Positions 38,546-50,522 of a stretch of 64,000 nt of DNA are shown one piece after another. The notes below the pieces were generated by a model that ran no database searches, was not told the DNA's origin, and saw only the letters and a program-made list of their open reading frames with translations. Source of the DNA: Diplosphaera chodatii (Eukaryota; Chlorophyta; Trebouxiophyceae; Prasiolales; Stichococcaceae); contig JAALGY010000001.1 of NCBI GenBank assembly GCA_032358165.1, positions 124,001-188,000 on the forward strand. Direction: 5' to 3'. The number at the start of each line of letters is the position of its first letter. Position 1 is the first letter of the stretch. The translations under genes and the position numbers were made by a program.

Positions 38546-39367
38546 CCTTCAGTTGGAGTGATTTATGCCGTTGCACACATGTACACATGCTGCCTCCACC
38601 GCCAGGCGCACTGGGCTTCCCACCGTGATTGGCAGCGTGCTCGTTCACATGTTAGTAGCAAGTGGAATGGCAGTTGGCGCTGTTGTCGATGTCCAGCTTG
38701 TGGTTTGCCGCACCTGCTTGCAGTCAGCTTTGCGGCATGGACATCATGTGCGCAGCTGCTGTGGACTGCTTTGCCCAGCAGCCAGCTCTATCGACAGCCA
38801 TTGCTGTCGCGTATTAGTCCGAGCATATCTGTCCGCCTGGAGTGTGTGTGGATGGCACGACGGGTCGAACTGCTGCCTCGAAATGCAGCAGGTGGTGTAA
38901 TCCTCAGGGCCGGTGCAAGCCAGACCCAGCGAAGCACGCAGATCCAAGGTCGTGCCTGATGCACTGGCGCAAGCGTGCAGAGCGCATGTGATATCGAACG
39001 ACTGAGCACTTGTGCGCAAGGCTGTTGATCACACTCTAGTCCGGTCGGACAACAGATCATCTTGCTGATCACGGAATCGTGATCAGCGATTACTTTCAGC
39101 TGTGATCGTCTGTCTGACTCTCTTGGCGGTGGCAGAACAAGGTCGCTGGCACTGACCGCAGCAGCTAGAAGACATTGAGCGTATCTCATGGAGGTGGTGA
39201 GCAAAGAAGCTCTAGAGAAATCGAATCATTATATATACAGGGACTTCAACATTGCATTGCCTCCACACGCTTGTCTGCTGCAGGTCCTTCCGTCATTGCA
39301 CTGCCAGTCGTCTCTAGCAACGTTGCCAGCAATCTCATCTCATGCACAGCGATCTACACCTTCATGA
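38546..39367. other. Intergenic upstream of GT47 paralog B
   Basis: 822 bases between the start of paralog B and the stop of the next minus-strand gene. Contains a perfect inverted repeat (39064-39087) and a TATA-like attatatatac near 39228. Open frames here are short or look non-coding. Confidence 0.4.
39064..39087. repeat. Perfect 10-base inverted repeat with 4-base centre
   Basis: gctgatcacg at 39064-39073 and cgtgatcagc at 39078-39087 are exact reverse complements around gaat. It could be a hairpin in the neighbouring transcript's 3' region or a dimeric protein-binding site. Confidence 0.75.
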
Positions 39368-42122
39368 TCAAGCCCACAACACCGTCTCGTTCTGCATGCT
39401 CTCCGCATACAAAGCCTGCCACTCTAGCAGCGCGGTGAGCGACGCCATCTTGCAGTCTGGCGGGATGTGGCTGCCCCAGGCGTCCGTCATGACGCAGCAG
39501 TTCATGTGGATGCCGAACAGCCTGCAGACAGACGGCCTCGAACGCACTTCAGTTGTCCCAAGCATCAGCAACAGATCGTCTACAGATGCACAGACAGATT
39601 GGCAATCCCGGTGTCACCAATGCAGCATTGCCAAGACAACGGCCTGGCAGCTGCACCGCTGCAGACCTCTTGAAGCCGCCCGGCTGGTTCCGCAGTCGCT
39701 TGGCAAACCTCCTCGCAAACTCCGCCTAAAAAATTTCCAACACAAACACCTGGCCGTGCATGTCCGCCCACGGGACATGATGTGACAGCCAGTCAGTCAT
39801 GCAATCGTCTGAACGGAAGGTGGACCACCTCAGGCACGAGGTCCGCCTTCGCACGGTTTTTCAGAGGTTTTCCTGCGCACCTGGCGGGGCAGCGCGCCCC
39901 GGGACTCCCTCGCCAGGCGGCACAGGCTGCTGAAGTCCGGGTCCTCCACGCCCATGACCCGCAGGCCCTCCGGCGGCTCTGCCAGCTTGCTGGAGAAGAT
40001 CCTGCAGGCATGCGAAACGGCCAAGTCATGCTGGTACATCTGCAGCTGACATGCTGGACCACCCCGTGTGCACGGCAGCGAGCTCTGGATGGGAGCTTGC
40101 CAGCGCCGGCTCGCGTCGAGCGTCATACATAGCTCTCATGCACCGCAGACTGGCACTGAGACATGGCTGATACATGCGTGGGACGCGTGCCGTCAGTCAG
40201 TCTGCACGCCCGCTGCTGCACAGACTACTGCTGTCACCGCCATAGGCTCGTTTCATCCAGCCTGTGCATGGAGCTCGTGAGCAACATCTGCCACACACCG
40301 GTTGAAGGTGCGCTGGGTGCTGGTGGTGTTGACACGGTACTGCGGGTCCGCCCGCAGCCGCAGCATCAGGTCGATCATCGCCTTTGCTGGTGGCGATGGC
40401 CGGATCAGCACGAAGCCCATGCATATCCTGTGTTCCACACATTGGAGACGAGGCATGTGCATGTGGCGGCTGAACGTAGCTGCACCGACAATGAAGCACC
40501 CAGAAGGGATGGGATGCAGTGTGCGTGATGCGATAAGCATGCCGGTATTCCTACATGCCAGCGCAGCACGCAAGAGTGCTCTTTCCTGCACCTGCGACCC
40601 ACATGTCGTTGTGGTCAAAGGGACTCACACATTGCCTGGGTCCAGCTGCGCAATGACGTCGCCCTCCACATCCGAAGACATGGACATTTCGAAAGGGTTT
40701 TGCATCAGCACCACATCCACATCTGCACGCATGGAGTGCGAGACATCAGGCCTCCTGTGTGTGGCATTTTCTGCTACGAGACCTGCAAAGAACAGTGAAT
40801 GTTACCAGCCTGATGCTACTCTGCAGCTTCACCTATGTTGAGGACCGAATAGCCCTGCAGAAGGCCCGAGGTGGTCAGTGCCATCCTTGCAAGTTAGGTC
40901 TGGTTCCTGCTCAGTGATTAACGCAGCCCAGGCAGGCAGTGCCATGCAGCAAACGTAAAGAATCACTGCTGCGGTGCCACCCGCTCTGCAAACTCTGCAG
41001 GACGGAGATGGCATCCGAGTGCATGGCATCACCTCTGCCAACAGCAGCTGCGTCAGCTTGATGCTCATCCAGTTGAGATCGAAGTAGTATGGCTCGCCAT
41101 AGTCGGCGGCCTCCGATGGCATGGGCTTGGCTTCCACTGCAAGCAGCATGGTGTGGCCATGTGTTGAAGGCGCAGGGTGCAGAGGGTAGGCACAAATGGG
41201 CATGTACACTGATCTGGTGACAGCATGACCAGCCTGAGCACGGTTGATGCACTCACCAAGTTCGGGTTGGATGGTGCAGAACTTGTGCAGACGCCTGCAA
41301 GCCTGCAGCAGTGGTATATGTCGGGTGTGTGGCTTGGCAGCGCCAGCAGCAGGGAGCTGCACATTGCACCCTGGTACAGTGCACATGCTGACATGTCCGC
41401 GTTCACACCTGAAGCGCCACCCCAGAATCCACCTCAACAATGAGATGGCGACTGATGTCTCCAGTGGGCACCAGCCGCAGGCTGCAACACATATAAACAG
41501 GTACACATATGTCAGCTCTGAGGAGACGTACAGCAGAACGAAGTGTATGCTGGTAGGCAGGGCAGCCGGGCCAGCAGATGCATGGCTGACCGCCATATCA
41601 TGCACCTGAGGAGCAGCGAGGGCAGCATTGTAACAACCGCTCGCACATCAGCCACCGCCAGCATGACCTCCCTGGCGCCCGTCGCAGCAAGCGCAGCCGC
41701 TTTCACAGCGTCCAAGGTAGCCCCCGCATCCGCTTGGTGTTGCCGCTGCTGGTTGTCATATTTGCTGTCCACACCGGTATCCACAATACCCCTCCAGGGC
41801 GCTTTTGGGTTGTTGTCCTGTCGGGCTTGATGATGATTGCCATTGCCGCCGCTCACCCTAGCTGCTACCTGCATACATGGCCATGGCCGGGCTTCCTGCA
41901 CATATGCTGCGTGATTGCACCGTGGATTGGCAGTGCGATGAAGAAGCAATTCCAATGTTGGTCAAATGCCACCTTGCTGCTGAAAGCTGCTATGCCGCTC
42001 AGCGGGGATGATGGCATCTGAGCAGCCAGCGTCACCAGCGCCACCAGCACCAATGCTGCCGGAACAGCTGCAGCTGTCAGCCTTGACGGGAAGCCACTGG
42101 CCCTGAATGTCAGCAGCACCAT
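39368..42122 (-). CDS. Nucleotide-diphospho-sugar transferase-like (PF03407/GT77-type) Golgi protein
   Basis: The first eight exons close in phase: 42122-41973 (anchor PAALVLVALVTLAAQMP), 41817-41606, 41481-41409, 41302-41257, 41136-41033, 40854-40833 (22 bases), 40722-40629, and from 40427. They read AAALAATGAREVMLAVADVR, HLIVEVDSGVALQ, YYFDLNWMSIKLTQLLLAE, then GYSVLNIDVDVVLMQNPFE. The last is the classic LGYSVLYSDSDVVWLRDPF-type block with its DxD metal site, followed by MGFVLIRPSPPAKAMIDLML. Two more exons are clear by content: about 39877-40003 (LAEPPEGLRVMGVEDPDF) and 39368 to about 39523 (FGIHMNCCVMTDAWG). Their junctions do not close in phase, so a short exon is missing or mis-set. 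This superfamily moves sugars such as arabinose, xylose or galactose onto wall polymers and glycoproteins. Confidence 0.8.
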
Positions 42123-43028
42123 CGGCTGGTGGTGTAGAAGTTGCTGGTGCAACGAACTTTCTTGCAAGCATAGAGGACACGTTCATGATTGTTTGCAGCA
42201 TCGATGGTAACCAGCTGCTGCGCGCACTAACCTCGGTGCAGCGTGCATCGGCTGCTGAGAACCTGTCATCTGTGGGCCTATACACGAAACGCGCCCTCCG
42301 AGTGACGCCTTTACTTCAGTAGCATGCCTGTACCATGTTCACATGGTCAGACCAGGGCTGCTCTGTTGACACATTCCTGCTATCAGTAGTGCATATCTGC
42401 AGCGCTGTCAGGCACGCAGTGACGCCGAATGAGGGAGGTTGGATGGTGTGTGGTAAGCAAGGTGCAATTACGGGCGGAACTTGTGAAATCTAGCGGATGT
42501 ATGCTGGCTTGCTGAAGTCAACGTGCAACCCCTCTCACAAGCGTAGGTTTCTCTGGGCATGCGCAAGATCGAAGCATGAGGCAAGCTGTGGTTGTACGCT
42601 GATTAATTGGCGGTAAAGCTTGCAGCAGTTCCCAAGGCAGCCTGGGCAGTACTGCAGACTGTACCCCTGCAGTCTGGGACCGTCGAAGGACTACTGCGTG
42701 CCAGCGAGCAAGCATGCATACAGCAACGCTACTACTGTCAGTGCATCAGGGGCAGGCTGTGTACCAGTGTATGTATGCTAGCCTCTGAACAATCACAGCA
42801 TACGATTATTACATCATGGTCAGAAGGGCATGGGCAATGATCATCGGACATCTCGAGGCAGACCCAGTCTACCGATGCAGCATGTACATAATGCTTTGAC
42901 GGTGTTGTTGCTGCAAACAGCAATGACAGCAACAGAAGCAGGTGGCATGCTGCAGCAGGGGCGTGCTGTGATTCACGACAGGCTGATGTCAGCTACGCCG
43001 TCTTGTCGGTAGCTGCCGGCAGCTCATC
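42123..43028. other. Intergenic upstream of the nucleotide-sugar transferase gene
   Basis: About 900 bases, with no exon I can support on either strand and no clear repeat. It presumably holds the promoter of the gene ending at 42122 and the 3' region of the next gene. Confidence 0.4.
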
Positions 43029-44056
43029 TCATGGGATGCTGCCGCCGCCAATGGGCACAATAATGCAGGGGCCGTCGCAGAGGGGCGGCTCCTCCGGGCC
43101 GCCGCCACCGCCGCCAGACGAACTGGCTCCGCCTGATGCGCTTGCAGCGCCTCCGCCAACCGCCACTGCAGAAAATGCATGGTCAAACCCGTATGTGTTG
43201 ACTCAAGCCGACCACCCGATGCGCGTCTCCATGAAACGTAGGCCGCCTGTGCTGCATGACTCGGCCATTTCCAGCCATGTCTGTGCACACTTGACCTGCG
43301 CGGCTGGCCTTCGCTGCAACCAGGGCACCTGAGTTGTTTGAGGTTGAGGAACCGCCTTCGCCGCCAGATGAAGAGGCAGCCCCGGAAGCAGCCGCGGCGT
43401 CTTGCGCCGCAATAGCAGCTGCACCAACATGCAGCCGAAGCCATTGTATTTGAGTTGCCTGAGCTGATGGCATGTACCAGAGAGCGGGGCCTTCAGATCC
43501 CAGGCGCGACGCTGCTGGACCAGTGCATGTGAGGTGACATGCCAGACCAGCAACACGTGGTTGAGAACGAAGGCTGCTACATGCAGTCAGATGCGCTGCT
43601 AGGCCTGCAGCCTGACACCCACAGGTTGTCGTGCTGGTGCTCGAGGGGTTGGGGGCGTCCTTGCCACCGTCGTCAATGACGATCGGGATGCCGCTGAGGG
43701 AGCGGAGCATCTTGCGGGTGCCGGCTGCCGCCTGTTGCGCAGTGGCAGCGCCTGCAGGGCACATGCACACTGAAGAGCCAGTGGCAGCGGTGCAGTGGTG
43801 AGCCACGTGCCTCATGAACCAGCTGTGGGTTCAGTGATGTCAACAACAGCTCATGCAGCGCCTGGGCATCTCAAAGGAGGCGCGATGTTTGCGTTGCCAC
43901 AGCCCTACGCCACCACCTACTGGGCTCGAGCTAGTGCACATTCAGCTGTCTGACCAGGCCCGGCAGCTCAGCATGTATGGGAAAGGAAAGAGAAAAACGG
44001 TTTTTACCGCACAGCAGGGCCAGCATCAGCACGGCCATGGCGGCAGTGGACTTCAT
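43029..44056 (-). CDS. Small secreted Ala/Gly/Ser-rich protein (family member 1)
   Basis: Four exons (44056-44008, 43751-43623, 43418-43329, 43165-43029) close to 134 residues. The signal peptide is MKSTAAMAVLMLALLCG. The mature part starts AATAQQAAAGTRKMLRSLSG, then low-complexity linkers (NPSSTSTTT, GGEGGSSTSNNS, GGASSSGGGGGG). The end is compact with two Cys, LCDGPCIIVPIGGGSIP. Exon 1 is 49 bases in phase 1, exactly as in the gene at 45137-47519, and the following AAAG...R.L pattern is shared. It lacks the conserved core present in the two longer members. Function unknown; an extracellular or wall location is inferred from the signal peptide. Confidence 0.7.
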
Positions 44057-45136
44057 GATGCTTGGTTGATGATATTGGCTGGCAGCTGATGGTAATGGCA
44101 GCGGCGGCAGTGGCGGTGCAGATTATGCAAGTTGCAGGGTTGCCCTGGTCGCCAGTAGAGACAGCAGGGTCAGCGAAGCATGGTTCGGCCCAGAGCCGTC
44201 GCATCGATGTGACTGTCATGTGCTGTTGTGTTGCTAGGTCTGGTAGGCAACCAAGGTGTCAAGGACCTCATGGGTTCTCTGTGTTATTTGATCAAGGCCC
44301 AGCCTCTGACTGCACCAACAGATGCACTGGCACACACGCAAGTCGTGCTCATGATGTATTTCGAAACGCCGAAGGAATGCAGTTCGGTCATGTTGATGTC
44401 ACCTCATGCAACTTTTACTGCACATGTGTGTGCGCATCGGTAGGCACTGTGCTGGGCTCGCGGCATGCAATGGCTGTTAGGTGAGTAGTGTGCGCTGATG
44501 CTGGTCGATTGAAAATCAAGGCAGCCTGCTGGGAGTAGGCTAGGGTGCGTGATCTTCCCTGCCACACAAGTCGTGCGCAGCTAGGGTACGCTTGGGCCAG
44601 AAGTAGTATTGAGAGCAGCATGCAGGATGGGGCTGCCGTGATGAAAGGGCGGATGGTCACACTCTGTGGTTACAGGTGAGAGCTACTCTACAACAAACAA
44701 ACAAACGCACGGTCAACAGTTCAGCGCTGCAGGCTACTGTGTGTCTGCCTGACAAAACAGAATCTTGAGGTCAGATACCAAGCACTCTCATGACGCAGTC
44801 GCCATGAGGCAGCGCTCGACCCACAGCATGACGGCAGACCCGCAGAGTGAGTGGGATGTATGCACACCACCACATCCGAAGCGATCAGGCACTCAACACA
44901 ACACAATCCTAGGCGTGCGTACTAATTGAATAGTGCTGCGGTTCACAATGTGTTGCGCTTGGTCATCTGTGAATATTCAGGCTGCGCACATGCGCTTCCA
45001 ATGAAGCAGAGCTGCTGGCTTGAGTGGCTGATTCACAGCAGGGCAGCCCGCTGCTATAACTGCTGCACCGCAGCAGTCGTTCAGGAGTGACAGTGGTCCA
45101 TGGTCCGTCTTGCCGATGGTCAGGGTTGCAGCAGCC
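44057..45136. other. Intergenic between two secreted-protein genes
   Basis: About 1.1 kb with no supported exon. It includes a short (caaa)n run near 44693-44706. Confidence 0.4.
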
Positions 45137-47519
45137 TCAGCGGCCGGCTGCTGCAGAGGTGGAGGTGGAGGTGCCATTGCCTGCGGCTGCTGCGCCTGCT
45201 GCCGCGGCGGCGTCATCGGCCGCAGCGCTGGTGGTGGACGTGGATGACCCGTCGTCGCCGGCGGCGGCGGCGCTGCCTGCCGCTGCAGCGCCACCGCCTC
45301 CTGCAGCGGCGGACGTGCTCGAGGTCGAGGACCCATCACCGGATGATGCGGCGGCCGCCGCTGCCGCCGCTGACGTTGCCTCCTCCTCTGATCCGCCATT
45401 TAAAGCGACCTGCACGGCATGCGCTGTACCGTAGATGCGTGGCACTGGACACGCAGAAAGCTTGACGTTGTGGTGCATGCCCAGCAATGGACACATCGGC
45501 AAGGCTGACAATCCGCCGGGGGTCACCAGATCACCAGATTTGCCCATGGGAAAAACCTATGTGTGTGGCTGGTAAACTTCGGCAGTGCAGCTTGCCACTA
45601 GGAATACTGACAGCTGGGCTTACCAGCTGGGCGCTGTCGCTGGCAGGCTCTGCGATGCTCACGGGCACGCCCTTGGAGATCAGGTACTGCTTTGCGTTCT
45701 TCTTGACCACCTGCATGGCCAGCCGCCAAGCACGCGTGCCGCCTTGCTCTTTCGAGCACCGACTGTGTGGCAGTCGGGCGAGTTTCCATCCAGCAGGATG
45801 CAGCTGCTACATGCAAAAAGGCTGCCACCGCAGCTGATTATGCCAATGCCGCTGCTTTTGACAACGACTGACCTTGGGGTCCACGATGATGAACTTCAGT
45901 GGCGGCGGCGGTGCAGGCGCAGCGATCAGTACCTGTGTGCACAAGCACGTGTTTCTCAACAGCAGGTTCAAGCAGCAGCGCATTATCAATGGGTTTCACA
46001 ACTCTGTCCTGGGTGCTGATTCAGGCAGCCTCAGCTGCAACAGCACATGACAGCATAATCTGCACCTCAGCTGAGACCCCGCACTGCAACATGCAATCTT
46101 AGTCAAGCAACACATACCCCGGAATTCCTGAGCAAGGCTGGGCTGAACACCACGTTTTTGACAAGTGTTGTGGGATATGGCATGGCTTTGCTGGAAGCTG
46201 GCGCTGCACTGGGCTTTGGAACCCACCTTCTTGACCTTCTTGGGAGCTGGGTTGAGGACCTTCTGGGTGATGGGGAAGAACACCGGGGCAGCAGGCACAA
46301 ACACGGGGTCGGACGGGGATGCACCTGCAGAAAGGAATGGAGCAGTGGCGTCACTCGCTGCAGTGGCTGCTGGCAGCTGGCACCTCACACGGTGCAGCGC
46401 ATGCCCGACGACATGCTGCTGCGGTGCTCTTTGCAGAAGTGTAAGTGCGGCAAAGAGCAGTGGCACACTGTGCTGACAACCGAAACCATTTGTTGGTATA
46501 TGGCAGGTCCTACGGTTGCAGCACCTGCGGCGGCCGCTGCCGCACTCGTGCTTGTGGATCCGCCAGCCGCGCCCGCTGCGCCGGCTGCGGCAGCGCCATC
46601 AGCTGCGGCCGCTGCAGCACAGCCAGACAGGCATGAACACAGCGGCTTCATCCTGCCCCTTGTGTTCCAGTACATACATGCCGGTATAAAGGTGCGAATG
46701 CTGTCATCCGGTGTCCTTGCAAGACTCTATAGGACGGCCAGAGTCAGTCCCTTGCTTCAGCCCCGATGGTCCAGGACGACTCCACCACACAGATGCCTGA
46801 CCGCCCTCTGCCTAAACATTGAAGTAAAGCAGCGTACAGCGTACCGCTGGTGCTTGTGCTGGCGCTGTCTCCGCCCGCGGCGGCAGCGCCCGCGGCCGCC
46901 GCCCCCGGCACCGCCGCAGCAGAGGTGCTGGTGCTGCTGCCGCTGGGGTCGTCCGGGGTGACGGGGGTACTTTCATCGTCTCCTAAGAAGCCCTGCAGCC
47001 TGCGGCCCAGGGTGGCCCGGCCCGCGGCCGCCTGGCCTGCAGCCCATGCAGAGCACAACCAGCTCTGTACTGACAGAATTGTCAAGCTAATTTCGGGGTA
47101 GCACGCAGCATCCATGACTACCAGCCCAGCCAGCCTTTCAGCTTGAGGTGCTGTCCAATCTTTGGCATGGTTCAACCATGAAGCTGTCCTTGGTTCGATG
47201 CTGCTCGGCTGCAAACTCAGCCTGCTGTCTAGTCATCACCGAGGTCAAGACCTAGGCTCAGAAACTGTCGCTAGTTGCACGTTCTGCACCACATCAGCGC
47301 GATGCACAGCATGACAGTGTGAGGCAATATGGTCGCAGGCGGAACAAACGGCGGTGTGTAATATGTGGCATGATGTAGAGATCAGGTGACGATGCTCGTG
47401 CACGGGACCGTCAAACAGGTGTGTTCACGAAAAGGCACCATCAATGACACCAACACATCATGTGTCGCACCGCACAGCAGAGCGAGGAGGAGGGCTGCGG
47501 CGAAGACGGGAGTCTTCAT
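45137..47519 (-). CDS. Secreted Ala/Gly/Ser/Thr-rich protein with conserved core (family member 2)
   Basis: Seven exons (47519-47471, 47036-46845, 46611-46525, 46324-46227, 45932-45873, 45710-45624, 45409-45137) close to 281 residues. The signal peptide is MKTPVFAAALLLALLCG. Low-complexity blocks follow (SGSSTSTSAAAVPGAAAAG, AGGSTSTSAAAAAAG). The central core spans four segments: SPSDPVFVPAAPVFFP, LNPAPKKVKK, APAPPPPLKFIIVDPK, and KNAKQYLISKGVPVSIAEP with ASDSA. A C-terminal Ala/Gly/STS-rich block ends AAAGR. The core and the AGR end match the + strand gene at 57657-61155. No family I know fits. Extracellular location follows from the signal peptide; the function is open. Confidence 0.8.
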
Positions 47520-48542
47520 GCTGGTCGTTGGGTGCGCGACGCTGTGGCTGAAACAGGGCACCGCCGGCTACCGATGGCGACGAGGCGAGCTTTGAGCGGC
47601 ACTGGTAGCCAGACGGTTGAGTGAGGAGCGACGGGCGGTGGTTGCGAAAGCGAGCAGTGCCGGTCTGCGGCCCGCTCAGCGAGTAGATGTGGGCAGCCTG
47701 GGATGGCATCTCCTCGGATCTGCCGACTGTCTGGGAACCGCTGCTGAACCGACACTTGGCAGCACCAGCAAGGCAGGCCTCGATGCAACAAGGTTGTGCC
47801 AATATCGGTAAGAATGTGCTGTAGGGTGTGGCAAGCCGCCGTCATTTGTACCCACTTTACATGGCGGCAGCGGCACACAGGCACACTGCTGCCACATGGT
47901 CAAGTCAATGCCAATCAAACTTGTTCATACAGACCCTCAGGCGAATGCATACAAGATGCCAACATACGTCAGCAGCAGAGCACACTATGACGATACGATC
48001 AGAACAAAAGAAAAGTGCAGTGGGTGTCTCGGGTTTACTGACTGTTTGGCAGTGATGCACTGCCTACACTGTGCACTACATCTGGCGACAAGCCTGTGGT
48101 CTGGCCTGTAGGAGTCAGGTTCACAACCGCCAGAACGCCACATCTGACAGGTCTCAGTTAGGGAACATGGAAGGGTTTAGAGACGTAGAGAGGCTGCAAT
48201 GTACACTGTCGCAGCAGCTGTTACCGCACGCCGCCTGCATGCTGAGTGCTGTGGCAGACCGCCTGCACGAAGGGCGCTGCTGGCAGCACCCTGCGCCATT
48301 GGCTCGATTCTGCCCATACAAGCCGTTGAACTTCTGCACAATGGACAGCAGCCAGTTGCCGATGTGCAAAGCAAGACGACCAGTGACGTGCTTGCCTTGG
48401 AAACTGGGATGTTGGGGAGCAACGGCTGCTGAATGGGATGTCAGCAATACTGCAATATGAGAGGTTGCTGAGCAGTAGAGCTCTGAAGTTTACGGGCCCA
48501 ACAACATAGCGTCATGAAGGTGGCCTACCTGGAAAGAATGGT
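47520..48542. other. Intergenic, 5' of secreted member 2 and 3' of AMMECR1
   Basis: About 1 kb. A + strand frame of 129 codons (48071-48460) has no coding character that I can support. No RNA gene or repeat seen. Confidence 0.4.
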
Positions 48543-50522
48543 CTAGGCAGGCACTGCGCCGACGAGCGGGCTGCCAGGCTGCAGCTGCTCTGCGGCGACG
48601 CCCTCCGCCAATGCGGCGGCGGCGGTGAACTCATCGTACGTCAGCGAGTGCGCCATGCTCTGCATCAAGTTATGCCCTGTAGCTGAGCTTGAGTCGGGCA
48701 GCATCCAAGGTGCGACCCGAGCAGATGGCTCAAAGCCCCTTACTCTTGGCAGAGGCACCTCAGATGGACATGCAAATTGTGCTGCAACACTACATGCCGC
48801 AACTGCAGCTGCAGCAGTGAAGAGGTGTTCTGTGAGGGGTCCGTCAGCAGCTTGGTACCTGGTATCGCGTGATCTGAAGGCTGTCCCGGAGCGCGGGCGT
48901 TGCAAAGGCGTCGCACCCGGCCTTCCTGATCAGAGCCTCGATCGTCTGGCTGACGCTCCACCCTTCCGCCTCAGCCACCTGTCAAACGACGCATGATCAG
49001 GCGCCCTCGAGAATCGGGCTCATACAGGACGGCACGTCAGATGCACCTCCGCTCAATGCACTGCAGCACGCCCCCTAAGTGCGTGACATTGTGACAACCG
49101 ATTGGCGCCATCCTTGCCAGCAGCCGTCCATTCGAACAGCAACATGCTGCGTGGTGAAGTACAAGAGGTTCAACACAGTGTGCAAACTGCAGTCACACCT
49201 CGGGTAGGAAGGTGGCAGTGCGAGGCTGCAGCGTTGAGGGGTCTGTGAAGTTGATGATCAGGCCGTGCACCCCCACCTGCAAACAGACGATTACCCTTGC
49301 CTCATTGAGAGCGCATGCTCTGAGATGCAGCAGTGGTTGGGGATGCTGGCACTGAGCTACAAGGCAGTGAAAGCACTGCCAGCGGGCAGGGCCTTATGCT
49401 GCTACCACTGAGATTGCAACTGAGTGACCACACCTGCCAGTCCCGCCAGCTGGGGGCGCGCTCGAAGCTGTGCAGCAGGCTGACAGTGCACCGCAGCAGG
49501 GGCACCTGGAGCCACAGCCCACAGGATCAGGACACGCTGGGTCGAGCTGCACGAACGGCACGCCCATGCATACAGCATGACATCCAGCAGCTGACTGCGC
49601 AGGTGTGCCATGATGTCCTGGCACTGCTAATTTATGATGGGCAAGGAAGATTTACGGCATGCCGACCTCTGCTGGCGTCAGGGGCGGGAAGCGCCTGTCC
49701 CGCAGCGCCGCCGTCAGCGCGTACTCCGGCAGCGCGGTGTGCAGCTGACGCGGCGCCAGCGTGCCGATGCAGCCGCGCAGGCGCCAGGCCCCCCGGCGGC
49801 CCCGCAGCGAAAAGGGCCCCGCCCCCGGCCGCGCGGGCGCCTTGTTCCACGTCACGAACAGCGGGCTGCAGGTTGCAAGGCCGATGAGACATACACTAAG
49901 CACTGGCTTGTTGACAGCGGTGGGCATGCTTTCACGCAGTTCGGCAGGTTGGGATCACACTTGCAACTCCGGCATCAGCAGGGTGTGACGAGCGTGGGAT
50001 GCTGTGCAACAACATGAATCCACAGCGGCTGTTTGCCATCACTGAGGTGGATAAAAGGTATCTGCCTGCCATCAGCGTTTCAACGATTCCGACAACCACC
50101 TCGCCATAATTGAAGTGGGTGTCAGCAAGCACGAACTCTGATGTCAGACAGACGGTGCACGCAGCAAGATGGGCCACATCAAAGGGAGCTGCTGCTGCTG
50201 GTAACTGTGTGTGCATGGCTTGCACTGTGAGGCATTTGCAGGTTGAAGCCACTGATGCATCCAGGATGCACTTGGCAAGACGCCGCCATGCCTTTCAGAT
50301 ATTCGATGGCTTCATATCCATCAACCTGCCCTGATCAAACCGTTTCAGGGCAGCACACGCTCACCAGGCCATGTCAAGGTAGCGCGGCTGCGGCGTTGCC
50401 GCCCCAGAGAAGTGTGCGACCAGCGTCTCAAAGCAGTGGGCGACATGCGCTGAGCCCACAACCTGTCCATGTGTTTGACATGCGGCATCACCCTTGTTGT
50501 TGTTACCATCCGGACTGGCCAT
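48543..50522 (-). CDS. AMMECR1: AMMECR1-domain protein
   Basis: Six exons (50522-50365, 49865-49667, 49505-49434, 49276-49199, 48978-48859, 48659-48543) close to 247 residues. Family blocks in order: HVAHCFETLVAHF, CPLFVTWNK, RLRGCIGTLAPRQLHTALPE, YALTAALRDRRFPPLTPAEV, LRCTVSLLHSFE, VGVHGLIINFTDPS, TFLPEVAEAEGW and DSLQITRYQ. The core LRGCIGT is the most conserved motif of AMMECR1 across life. The biochemical role is unsettled. I start at MASPDG because the family begins near there. The frame stays open upstream to 50843 and would add a hydrophobic stretch (LLVFCLFTVLALLQRL) atypical of the family; Met at 50543 is another option. The C-terminus is extended by Ala-rich residues (FTAAAALAEGVAAEQLQ). 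Confidence 0.92.

Noticed and set aside
48071..48460. 129-codon + strand frame between secreted member 2 and AMMECR1
   Set aside because: Mixed composition, no motif, no splice context and no homology I recognise.
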